A stretch of 64,000 nucleotides of DNA, from NCBI GenBank assembly GCA_026874595.1, contig CM049306.1, forward strand, positions 91,774,642-91,838,641. Direction: 5' to 3'. Below, one piece after another: positions 11,538 through 24,229 of this stretch. The first letter of the stretch is position 1. The number at the start of each line of letters is the position of its first letter. Both the position numbers and the translations under genes were made by a program. Source of the stretch: Sipunculus nudus (lineage: Eukaryota; Annelida; Sipuncula; Golfingiida; Sipunculidae). The notes below the pieces were generated by a model. It had not been told where the DNA came from, searched no databases, and worked only from the letters and a program-made list of their open reading frames with translations.

Positions 11538-12483
11538 CAACCATAAAACACCGGTATTTTTCCTCTAATATTAAACCTTAAATATATGTTACATGTGAAT
11601 AAAATTTATTGCTACCGGTTGTTGTGTTTTATTTATTTATTTTATTTTTATTTTATTTTTGAATGAGGTTTTTCATATTAACTGGAACATAATCGTCATT
11701 ACCTATTATTAAAATAATATTTTTACATTGATTGACATCAACAGGACTTACTCGTCTCGACATATACATTTCTGCACTTGGTCTGTAAAATTTCTCAATT
11801 ACTCACTCTCCGTGATAATAAAAGAATCGCTTATGACATAAATTAATTTCTGACATCTCGTCTAAGTTTTGTGAAACTCTTTTTGGAGCGTAAGCAAATA
11901 TGATAAATCAATGCATGATATCATATACGCCTTATAATTGGTAGTTGGGATTGATTTCCGTGATGCAAAGGTTACAGGATCGGGGATTGGTTGATATCGC
12001 TGAGCCCTCACCCCAGGCGAAAGGTCATGACTCGTGACTGTTTTCGTCCGGGTGTGTAACAGATGTCATTATCCTCGCTTCTGGGCCTGTGATAGAATAA
12101 TGTGGCCCAAATACAGAATAAATATGTTGCTTCATATGTTGCTTCACTGAGAGCTCGGCACAATAGAATCTTCGTTAATTCCATCATTTTTTGGGGTGAC
12201 TGCTATTGATAAAATGATACATAAATGAATGTTCCAGCTGAAAAATAAGGTAACTTGAGTAAAATTAGCTCTGGTCTTATAGTCATGTCAGTATGCCTAA
12301 ATCATGAGAACATTTAAGTGATATATTAGGCGTACCAGAAGCAGACCTTTTTTGCAATTTCAAAGCATTTCTGCCGACTTCGATCGGGACGGCAGCTTGG
12401 TTGTCCGTTCGCCGGGCAGATCTTTGCCATCGGGCGGACAAAAAAGTGTCCATTGTCCCGAATAGCGGGGGTGTCCGCCCTAA
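11538..12483. other. Interior of the pogo-like element, no gene seen
   Basis: Non-coding interior between the LINE and the Harbinger-like MITE. GC rises near 12360-12480, with GTGTCC and GGGGGTGTCCGCCC motifs that echo the element's ends. Confidence 0.5.
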
Positions 12484-12701
12484 AGGCCCGGCCACACCGA
12501 ACACTGCGCTGCGCCGTGCTGTGCAGTCCGGCAAAACAAAGCTGAAAAAAAGTTAAACTTTTTTCGCTTTGCTGTGCAGTCCGGCAAAAAAAAACGCTGA
12601 AATAAAATTAAACTTTTTCCGCTTTGCAGCGCCGCAAAAATGCTCAGCCGTTTATTTGCAGCGCTTTGCAGCACAGCGCAGCGTTCGGTGTGGCCGGGCC
12701 T
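12484..12701. mobile_element. PIF/Harbinger-like MITE, 218 bp
   Basis: The terminal inverted repeats AGGCCCGGCCACACCGAAC are perfect over 19 bp, and similarity continues inward (CTGCGCTG). The element is flanked by TAA on both sides (12481-12483 and 12702-12704). A 3-bp TAA target fits PIF/Harbinger, which uses TWA. The interior alternates GCTTTGC/GCAAAGC blocks and TTAAACTTTTT. It interrupts the pogo-like element, so it is younger than that element. Confidence 0.8.
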
Positions 12702-13210
12702 TAATGGGGTTTAAAAAGTAGTAAAAACGCTCCGTCGGCCCAAAAAGTGTCCGTTAGGCGGGGTGTCCGCCTGCAGCCCGGGGTTTCACTGTATCATAAA
12801 GCGAATAAGTGTCATACACACACACACATATATAGGATATAGACTTGACTGTACCTTGTTCCTAGTAGCAATATGTGATGCGAATATCGATTTCATTAAT
12901 AAAGAGGAAAGTCAGTATCATTTTCCTATTATCACTTACATGCACCTGCTTTTCATGGAAGTACTGACGTGCATGCGTATAAACATATCTAATCAAGTCA
13001 TTAAAGGCAAAACAACAAATATCCAGTGCATTTAGCTTTATAAATCGTCAAGGTTATATTTAAACTTCGAGTCATATCCCTATTCGTTAGCAATCAATGT
13101 TTTACATCGATACGACCGATACAGCATGCAACGCATTTCGGTTATCGTATCGACGTCGCGTATCGATTCGTATCAATATATCCATTTACTGATACAGCCC
13201 TAATTAACAC

Positions 13211-13579
13211 ACAGGAATATCATTATAATGAGCTTTACTGCAAGAACCCAGTTTTCGAAAAAGACATTACCGAACGTATGAGGTGCTTAGCCGATTAAGA
13301 ACAATATAAAGATATATTTATTAGCGAAACGAGGATTATAACTGTCAGTTAACATGATATCCTCTAATCATCAGCTCATCATATTACTTAGTTTGTGGTC
13401 ATGCACGTCATCGTAAATTAAGGGCGAAAACGCATTGAATAATTCAGAAATTGACTTTTGTCTAGAAAAATTTACATAAAAATGTAATTTTCTCCGGAAT
13501 AATGAATATTCATGACGTTTACTGTGATCTTGACAAACTTAAACTTAGAACCAATCACAATCTCTTGAGATTTACTCGT
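13211..13579. other. No gene or named repeat seen
   Basis: Short spacer between the hAT-like element and the next inverted-repeat element. No exon recognised. Confidence 0.5.
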
Positions 13580-13833
13580 TCAGGCGCGGATCCAGGCATT
13601 TTTGCAGGGAGGGACGAACGGGTGTCATGCATAAAAATTGTCTATTAAAAAGGTCTTTGGTTGAGAGCAGGGTGGGGATCTCGACCCCCAAACCCCCCGT
13701 CAAGCATTAGACCTATCTAAAAAAATTAATAAAAAGGTCGTTGGTTAAGAGCAGGGGGGCAGGTCTCGAGCCCCCAAACCCCCGTCATGCATTAGATTTG
13801 TCTAAAAAAAGAAAAAAGTTCGTTGGTTGGTAG

Positions 13834-13866
<33 letters not shown>

Positions 13867-13886
13867 TTCTCTGGATCCGCGCCTGA
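13580..13886. mobile_element. Inverted-repeat element with C32 run (CAGGCGCGGATCCAG family)
   Basis: The ends TCAGGCGCGGATCCAG (13580-13595) and its exact reverse complement (13871-13886) form a 16-bp perfect TIR. Inside are two to three tandem units of about 95 bp (AAGGTCGTTGGTT, AGCAGGGGGG, CCCCCAAACCCCCGTCA, GCATTAGA), then a C32 run. A CAG tip hints at hAT, but no clean 8-bp duplication is visible. Fragments occur at 2938-3066 and 21670-21744, so it is a repeat family. Confidence 0.75.
13834..13865. repeat. C32 homopolymer
   Basis: 32 consecutive C. Length in the assembly may be unreliable. Confidence 0.95.
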
Positions 13887-13910
13887 CTTATTTTGTATTC
13901 TTGATTCTAG

Positions 13911-14504
13911 GACTTGATTTTGAACACAATACGACGGCGGATCAAAGTCGTTGGCTAACTCCTAAGAATTATCAGAGAGATCTGTTGTTAATGCTTTTTA
14001 ATCCGCTGACACAGCAGCCACCCGTGACATTATAGGCCTATGGAGGTTCAGTGTTAAACATTTCGTAAGCTTTGAGATTATATGACTTATTTTGGAAATT
14101 AATAAGAAAATGAGAAGATTCTTTACTTGCGTTGTTGATACAACAGGTGGTTGTATCTATTCTGAGACCGGTTTTCGGCTTTTTCGAATTTGTTTTACAA
14201 ATGTAATAGTTTGATGGCATTCTTTATAAATGTACGAAACAAACCCTGAAGACTGAGAGTGAAAAATGTCGTCTCTAATAATTTGGTTAGTCCCATTTAT
14301 GATTTTTGGTGTTCATTTGCTCAGGCAGAATTTTGTCAGACATCTTAGTTCTGGATTTATTTGTAACAAGAGTATCTTTTTGTCTCTGCCATGTTTGTGT
14401 GTCACTGTTTTGTTTGTAAAACCAGTTGATTAAAGAATTGTGATATATAGGGCTTCATTCCAGTATTTATAATAAAAATTTAGTTATATTTAGTCTGAAA
14501 ATGT
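13911..14504 (+). pseudogene. Copy 2 of the terminal-exon-like segment
   Basis: A pyrimidine-rich stretch ending in TTCTAG precedes an open segment that would read DFEHNTTADQSRWLTPKN, then YQRDLLLMLFNPLTQQPPVTL and a stop at 14033-14035. The remainder resembles a 3' UTR with AATAAA at 14471-14476. From 13980 onward it aligns with 8302-8872. The shared NP.TQQPPV peptide suggests the segment was once coding. I cannot name the protein, and no upstream exon was identified. Confidence 0.4.
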
Positions 14505-15668
14505 TAGGTATCTGTCTTTTGCTGTAGCATGTGTTATTCTAGTAATGTAGCCATTTACTGAGAAACCTGCAGGTCGGCACCAGGCCCTGTGCTGTATCCG
14601 TCAGCTGTATGATAACGCTCTAGTGATCCCCTTCGTCACGTGGTGGCTCCACAGCGTCTCAGGCTTTGATTGATGGCATGGTCTCTGACAGTCCCTGTCA
14701 ATGACGTAGGGACTGGAAATCATCTGCAAGCCTGTAAACACGTCACCGACCAGTCGGGCGGTTGTAGGGCTATCAACATTATGTCTACAAATCATATGTT
14801 ACAGGGAGGTCATAAATATATTTTCACACAAGTCTGTATACCCTTAATTTGTTTGCCGCCTGCACTGACGAAGTGTCTTAATAACCTTTAACGAACGATA
14901 GTTCCGTCGCCTCCCCATATGTATAGCGCGAAGTAGTGTTCGATCACAATACGATTGTATTTTCTTGAAAAGGCAGATTTATTATCAGTTTCACGGGAGG
15001 AATTACTTTAAAACTTATTCATCATGGCAAAAGTATCCTATTTTTAATACAACTGCAAATTATTGGCAATTGGAAGTGGATTTTATTTCAGTTTTTGTGT
15101 AATTTGTTTAGAAGGACACAGGGACCGCTTAAAACTCAAAACCGCTTTGACATAAGCAATAAGAATGTATTTGTAACGCCGGCGTGTTTTTTTTTTTTTT
15201 TTTGTAGCTAATCCCTTTTATAAGGGATATATAGACATATTTATACTGTGAATTTTTGTATTTAGTATACCTTAAGAGAACATTGTCTTATTAAAATAAA
15301 ATTCCCGAGATCATGATGGGTTTTCTCCCTTTTACAGACACATCGCACAGAGCTTAGAATCCCACCCAAGTGCATATCTGGGGTGGTGACTAAAATGTCC
15401 GCTTAGATATATATTTAACATATTAGCCATCCTTGGTGGCAATTACTTTGCGTGTATGTCTGTTTGTATCATTTTCATGTAAGTAAGTACAAGATATAGA
15501 TCTACAAAATGTACGTATGGAATTAAATAAAATGTTGTGTATTTATTAGTTTTATTGAAACAGTATATTGATTTCCTCCGAAATGGATAGCTAAAAATAT
15601 GAAACAGATTGATAATTGTGTGAAATCCAAACAGTTGAGTAAAAGGACAAAATTTCATTTTCTGTTGG

Positions 15669-15670
<2 letters not shown>
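14505..15670. other. No gene or named repeat seen
   Basis: Contains a small inverted repeat AGTCCCT...AGGGACT near 14690-14716 with TGACGT in its loop, and a T17 run near 15188. No exon recognised. Confidence 0.5.

Positions 15671-15671
<1 letters not shown>

Positions 15672-15762
<91 letters not shown>
15672..15762. repeat. (TA)45 microsatellite
   Basis: About 91 bp of uninterrupted TA. ORFs on both strands through it are artefacts. Confidence 0.98.
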
Positions 15763-15765
<3 letters not shown>

Positions 15766-15869
15766 GTCAGTGCCCCTCCGCATATTAAAGTCATTATTTA
15801 TTTGTCTTTTTTTATAATATATATTTATCTAACCACTTATTTTTATACACTAAGGCTTTACCTATTTCA

Positions 15870-16368
15870 GTCTCCGTGCAACTCACATTTTGTTTACTAC
15901 GTACGGCATCACGAGCACACAATGTGCTCATTTTCGTTATTTCAACTAACAACAGGTGGCGCTGTCATCTGATTACACCCGTGTGTAAACAGCTCAGGAA
16001 TGGTGTCGATTTCACTGGCAGTTTGTCAGTTTCCTCTCGCATCCTGCAGTATGTGGGTCGGTTAACCCTCGTGAAAGACATCCCTTGTCAACTGTCCCGG
16101 GCGTGTTGAGTCGTCTTAAAAACTCTCTTGACGAAGTGATTAACTCTACTAGCCGGCCCGTGGGTACGTACTTCCTAATCAAACAGTCGTGAAGTCGGCA
16201 AGTTGAATGAAAACATAGGCGGGTCCACCGTACAACAAAAACCACGCGGCCGCAGTGAAACGCAGGGATGGCTGCGGGCCGGGCTGGGACGGCACAACAT
16301 GTCTTGAAAAGCTTCAGTTCTGAGTTGATGTAAAATGATTGCAACCAAATGCCAGCCTTACGCGGAAA
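15870..16368 (+). promoter_or_regulatory. Putative promoter and 5' leader of the receptor-like gene
   Basis: Relative to the AT-rich surroundings, 15900-16300 is richer in G, C and CpG, including a GCGGCCGC at 16246-16253. It lies directly upstream of the signal-peptide exon. No TATA box stands out, which fits a CpG-type dispersed start. The leader contains an immediate start-stop ATG-TAA at 16328-16333 and an overlapping upstream ATG at 16335 in another frame. The transcription start itself cannot be located from sequence alone. Confidence 0.45.
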
Positions 16369-16438
16369 ATGTTTGGATTTATCTTACTATGTGCCATCGG
16401 CGTCCTGACACAAGTTAACATCTTTGGGAGCGTGGCGG
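16369..16438 (+). CDS. Exon 1: signal peptide of a putative GABA-A/glycine-type receptor subunit
   Basis: ATG at 16369 starts a hydrophobic signal peptide (MFGFILLCAIGVLTQ..., ending ...FGSVA) of 23 codons plus one base. It is followed by a strong donor, GCGG|GTGAGT (intron from 16439). The context AAAATGT is acceptable. The upstream in-frame sequence is less plausible as coding because it lacks an ATG. Exon 1 ends in phase 1, which fits the acceptor and phase of the exon at 20662. The protein would enter the secretory pathway and, if the family call is right, sit in the plasma membrane as a subunit of a pentameric ligand-gated chloride channel. The signal peptide itself carries no family information; the assignment rests on exon 2. 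Confidence 0.6.
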
Positions 16439-19462
<3,024 letters not shown>

Positions 19463-19600
19463 GAGGGCCATGACTCAACTCGGTCTTGGCCTTGGAGGGC
19501 CATGACTTGGCCTTGGAGGGCCACAACTCGTACTTGTTCTTGGCCTTGGAGGGCCATGACTCAGATTTGGTCTTGGCTTCCAAGGGTCTTGCCTCGACTA
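19463..19600 (+). repeat. Minisatellite, GGCCTTGGAGGGCCATGACT units
   Basis: Four to five imperfect copies of a 24-36 bp unit built on TTGGCCTTGGAGGGCCATGACT. The opposite strand reads repeated SWPSKAK peptides, a by-product of the repeat. Confidence 0.85.
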
Positions 19601-20661
19601 CAACACTGTGCTGAAGTGATAACTACTGATGTGTTTATCTGCTAATTACATGTGTCTAAAAAACGAATTTACTTTCTATTATTTTACCCATGCAAGGTTT
19701 TTCCCCATTTGTTCTTGGTGTTATGTCTTGGGTTTTCTTCCACTGTATGGGAGAATGATTTTATCCCTGGGAAAACTACAACCCTGATTGGAGCTTTTAT
19801 ACATCTGAGTGGTCCACAGGAATCTTGAACAAAATCCTCATTAAAACTATTTGTTTTTGGGTACACTTCCCAGCTTTTTCAATGATATTAGGAACTCCCT
19901 TTACCATTACAGCTTCACATGATTCATAAAATAAATAATTTTCTGGCACTAATTAGGATGAAAATTTTGAATAATTGGTAGACTTCAAAAGAAAACAAAT
20001 ACCAGTAATGATTTGTTTCAACAAGCGTGAGAGGGAATGTGAAGGCAAATGCAAATATGAGTTGCAAGCCATTCTCAGGGTGTGTAAATTTCCATATAAG
20101 TGATGCTGCATGCAATTTCTAGTCTTTCTGCACAATTTCATAACAGAAATGTGGGTTTAATTTGGTGAATTTTGTAGGGTGTCTGAGTCTCAATGTTTGA
20201 ATCTAAGTATTTTTAGATATGTTCCATTCAATGAGAAAACGTATGACTTGTTATGCAAGCATGGGGATGTGCAGAACATTATTTAGGTGAACAGAATTGT
20301 GACTTTTTTATGACTTTGAATCAACTAAACTGCAGAATGACATGTGTTAGTTATACAGGAGGTGTGTAGATGAGAAGCCTCTTTAGAGTTACAATTTATC
20401 ATTATGTATGCGCTAAGCATATGAGATGGACATGCATTGAAGTTGGTAACTTGTATGTGGAGTAAATGAAAACTTAGTAATTTTGGATAATACATAATGG
20501 ATACAATATAGTGCCTTGTTTTAAGTTGATGACAAATAATATATTACATGACATCAGTCAGTCATTTACTGCCTTTTCACATAGGCCATACAAAAAAAAT
20601 TTAATTGATAATTGCTCATCATATAAGCTGTTCCTGTGTTTCATGGATTTTTGTTTTGCAG
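19601..20661 (+). other. Putative intron 1, distal part
   Basis: AT-rich. It ends with the pyrimidine-rich acceptor TTTTTGTTTTGCAG at 20648-20661. Confidence 0.45.
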
Positions 20662-20709
20662 ATGAGGACCAGGTGCTCGTGACTCAGACAATCAAAAGAA
20701 TTCTTAAAG
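20662..20709 (+). CDS. Exon 2: N-terminal ectodomain of a putative GABA-A beta-like subunit
   Basis: A TTTTGCAG acceptor is followed by 48 bp open in the phase set by exon 1. The split codon G+AT gives Asp, and the exon reads DEDQVLVTQTIKRILK with a final G before a GTTACA donor (phase 1 again). The peptide starts directly after the predicted signal-peptide cleavage (SVA|DEDQ). GABA-A beta subunits have VKETVDRLLKG immediately before YDIRLRP, and TIKRILKG matches that pattern. The intron after this Gly is at the expected place. Weak points are the short match, a donor that departs from consensus, and no YDxRLRP exon found downstream in the window. Other Cys-loop subunits, or a chance exon, remain possible. 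Confidence 0.5.
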
Positions 20710-21669
20710 GTTACATTTGAAAAATGCACTAAATTTTGTGTTGCTTATTGCCACCATTTCAAGAACTTGAGCAAATTTTCTTATTTTCTTGGCGGTCTTG
20801 AGAATTGGATCCACATATCATATCTTTTTCATGATTGAAAATTCAAACAATACAAAAGAAATTGTATAATCGTTTTGTAAACCAAAGTCTGTAGAATATT
20901 TATTTTTGTGGTGTGGCCTTATCAGATTGCATTTGCAGCAATGGAGGAACAAACAGACTGTCAGCATATATAACTTTATAAGATCCACACCCAGACATGG
21001 ACCATACTGACCAAACTTGAGTCCCACAGTTGACCTCTGACACACCAAGCTAGACCTCATAAGAGTCAAAAGAACAGAACTGAACAACCATATTCCATGC
21101 AAAGTTTGTTGTCAGAGCAAACATTGAATTTGACGTTTCCAAGCACCGACCCAAACCAAGGTTTTAGACTGACCAGTGCAGGTGTTTACAAGACACTGAG
21201 ATGCCCTAGACTGGACATTGAAAATAGCCATGAGCTGTAACACTTTTGACTCTGTGCTAGGTCTATAAAGTATAGTTTAAATATTGTGAACAGTAGGGTA
21301 TGTATATGGACCCCGTGGGCAGTAAAACCTTTATTCATCAATGTATTTGTGGCGCTTTCCTCAAAGCTCAACTTGTTTCACCATATTTGAATGAACATAT
21401 ATATGCATAAATCTACCATAGCACCCACTCTATTTATGGTGACGATGTTCTTTTATTTAAAGTTTCCCTAATAGTGTGCAAGTTGTAGAATATAGATGGA
21501 GTGAGTGTGGGAAATCATATCTGATGGTCACCAGTGGGAATATTGCATGCAGGTCAAAGCAAAAATGGATTGAATAAGTTGAGGTCGGGGATGAATGTGA
21601 CACAAAACACTACAATTACTGATGGCTCTGACAAGACAACTGAAGTACAAATGGCACTTCTTGATTATT
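20710..21669. other. Putative intron 2, no exon seen
   Basis: AT-rich with no recognised repeat end or exon. Confidence 0.45.
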
Positions 21670-21744
21670 CTTAACCCATGCATAATTTATGATTCTTTAT
21701 AAAGTCCACCCCCCCCCTGCAAAAAAATCCAGGATCTGCGCCTG
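21670..21744. mobile_element. 3' fragment of the CAGGCGCGGATCCAG family
   Basis: It ends in ATCCAGGATCTGCGCCTG, matching the right terminal repeat of the element at 13580-13886. A C-run at 21709-21717 lies inside it, and upstream CCATGCATAATTTATG resembles the internal GTCATGCATTAGATTTG. Confidence 0.55.
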
Positions 21745-22641
21745 TAAGTGGGACCAGCTATACAAAGCCAAGGCTGATGATGATGACTCTGACTTTGAAG
21801 AGTTTTAATGTCATTTTATTACTGTTGGCTATTACTGATGAAAGAGTGGACTTTCAATGAATCAATGATATTTTTTATACTCAGTGTCAATCAAATTATC
21901 AGTAATTTTTATGGTGCTTGTTATAAACATTTGTATTTTATTTATTTGTATCTTTTATTTAATTCACAATTATTACCACACAACTATTTATTATCCATCC
22001 TCTTTCTTACACCTGAAAATCAAACCAATGTCATTCATAAGGCTGTGCCTTGCTCCTTAATCTAATGAATATTTAAAACAGGTTACTTTCCAAAAATATA
22101 TTAAATTATATATCTTTTAAACCATTTATTCCTAATAAATGGTATATTTATTAATGTTTGTCTCTTAAATTTACTCTTTTCAACTGCAAAGATAAAACAA
22201 AAGGCATTTTTACAGTTTGTGCATTTGAGTACAACCTATGACAGCAAAGCCTGTACTCACCTGTTAGATGTCCCAGGACTCGGATGGTCCCAAAAAATTT
22301 TGTTACCTTAGTTTTCCCCCCTCATAATCACCCTCATCTTATATGCAAGATAGACTTATATGTGAGATTTTACGGTACATCCTCATTCAATACGACACGG
22401 GGCGGGGCAGACACAGAATCTTTGGGGGGAGGTCTCCTGGCACAGAATGCCACAGATATACAAATGTACAAGGAGTGCTTATGGTTTATGACACTGCAAG
22501 ATCGATGATTGGATTGTTTGCACCAACCATCTGATCATCAGTTATAATTGATCATCAGCTCATCACCACCATGTACCCCATCTGAGAGACCACTCCATTA
22601 AATTATGTATATTGTTTTAGCCTAAGACCAAAAAAAAATAA
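21745..22641. other. Putative intron 2; one exon-like acidic tail
   Basis: At about 21748-21808 a frame reads WDQLYKAKADDDDSDFEEF and stops, as a C-terminal exon might. No good acceptor precedes it and I cannot name it. The rest is AT-rich with no repeat ends recognised. Confidence 0.4.
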
Positions 22642-22872
22642 AAGGTGTGGTTCTCAGGCACTGCCCACATCAAAGTTATTCCTCCTCATCAGTAATTTTT
22701 ATTTTGATTTTCAATAGAAAATTACCAATTTTGAGCTCAAGCTGCTCAGACATTACTTTCAAGGAGATAAAATAATACAATTTTGATAAAATTTTGTTTG
22801 TTACGTAGTGCTTTTAACTGTTTAGCAAAAAAATGCTGTTATTTCCATGCCTTTCCCTAATAAAGTGACATT
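22642..22872. mobile_element. Left part of a MITE split by composite A
   Basis: It begins AAGGTGTGGTTCTCAGGCAC (22642-22661). The matching inverted end GTGCCTGAGAACCAAACCTT lies at 29057-29076. The intact relative at 34750-35024 shows the uninterrupted form. The interruption begins in a T-run after GACATT. Confidence 0.8.
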
Positions 22873-24229
22873 TTTAGCTCAGCTGACTATAAGTCATCTG
22901 AGCTATAGTTGTGGTCTATTGTCCGTCGTCCGTCCGTCTGTCCGTCTGTAAGACTGGCATGTTTCGACACCTTTGGACCTACGAATCTGAAATTCGGCAT
23001 ACAGTTAGATGTCCCCAAAATCTCCTACCATGCCGAAAATTGGGTCAATAGGACTTCGTTCCTTCGAGATATTAAGGAAAAACCTCAATTTTTTATTAGA
23101 AATCTATTTTTACTTTGGCCACGGCACGTTTTTTTTCCTGTAAGTACTGTGGATTTAATTTTCACAGCATGTATACATAAGGATTTAATCTGTTAAAATC
23201 TGAAATTTGAAAATAAAAGCTGCAAAATTAGGCTAGTTATTGAATTTTTTTGGAGGCTCTTGTTGTATTACATTGTCAAGCAGTCCACTTTGATGACTGT
23301 AGGTTATTCAGTGCACATCTCTATGCTCCCCAGGCTGTTGGCATAATTTTAGATGTCCCCAAAATCCCCAAAATTGGGTCATTAGGACTTCGTTCCTTCA
23401 AGATATTAAGGAAAAAAACTTTGTTTTCCATAAAAAAAAGCCATTGTTACACTTCAAGGCTGCCTAATATCAAAACCACTGATCTGTTTTTGATCGTATT
23501 TAGTATTCACATTCTTTCATACATTTTCTATGAACACTCCAAAAATTAGGTCAGTATTGGGTATCATTTTGAAGTTATGGGCCAAAACATAATGCAATTT
23601 TTAAAAAAATCAGGAAATATATTTACTCACCTAACATGAGAATTGCTGAACCTAGAGACTTTTTTTTTCAGGAATATAACTTTATTTAATCAAGATTCGA
23701 TTGTTTACCCAAAATTAGATCTGAATTTTGCAAATTTTTCAAGTTATTAGCATAAATAAAAAATCAATACCTTAAATTTTGTCCAACTTTGGCACTGTTG
23801 ATTTAATTTTCACAGCATATATACATAAGGATTTAATCTTTAAAAATCTGAAATTTCAAAGAAATTTATTGGAAAGAATAGCTTTTATTCATGTTTTCAT
23901 ACACCATGTCAAGTGTTGTTTACATCTAGCCCACCTAGTAGTACAGCCTTCACTTGCATTATGTAACCCACCCCAGGCAGCTTGCCTTGGGTCAGCTTGG
24001 CCACCACCAGCAGGCTTCCCTTCTGCCCTGCATTCCCCCCCCCCCCAGATGGTGCATAAACTAGATGAATGTTATTATTTTCTGTATTTGATTCATTCTT
24101 ATTCTAGGCTATGCTACATTTTAGATTTTGTATTGTACCACCAGGATTACAATGATTAAAGTGTACATTTTATTGTGTCCACAAAGTGGTGTATTGCTAT
24201 GAAAGTGTGGATGTTCATGAGATAAGTAA

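Larger units (their letters stand above)
9097..12791. mobile_element. pogo/Tc1-like element nested in the hAT-like element
   Basis: The left end is TA|CGTTGAAACCCC (9097) and the right end, read inward, is TA|CAGTGAAACCCC (12791). Both ends contain a GCGGGGTGTCCGCC block close by (9151-9165 and 12759-12772). A TA target and a CAGTGAAACC tip fit pogo/Tigger-type members of the Tc1/mariner superfamily. No transposase ORF remains. The element is split by an L1-type LINE (9236-11520) and by a Harbinger-like MITE (12484-12701). Confidence 0.65.
7704..13202. mobile_element. hAT-like element (5.5 kb) carrying nested insertions
   Basis: The ends are TAGGGCTGGGTATCG (7704-7718) and, as reverse complement, TAGGGCTGTATCAG (13202-13189). 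They are flanked by perfect 8-bp duplications ATTAACAC at 7696-7703 and 13203-13210. An 8-bp target duplication with a TAGGGCTG-type tip is characteristic of the hAT superfamily. Subterminal regions at both ends (7715-7790 and 13105-13190) are full of GTATCG/CGATAC hexamers in both orientations, as expected for transposase binding sites. No hAT transposase ORF is visible, so it would be non-autonomous. Its length is inflated by the elements inserted in it. Confidence 0.8.

Noticed and set aside
12283-12674. Two minus-strand ORFs near 12.3-12.7 kb
   Set aside because: They lie across the pogo-like interior and the inverted repeats of the Harbinger-like MITE; composition and position fit the repeats, not a gene.
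7704-13202. hAT or pogo transposase gene
   Set aside because: No transposase domain or DDE/DDD motif could be found between the ends in any frame.
22909-23549. ORFs at the 5' ends of composites A and B (also 34967-35200, 36213-37233)
   Set aside because: They read through GTCC tracts and repeated non-coding paragraphs; the repeats drift with frameshifts, so there is no sign of coding constraint.
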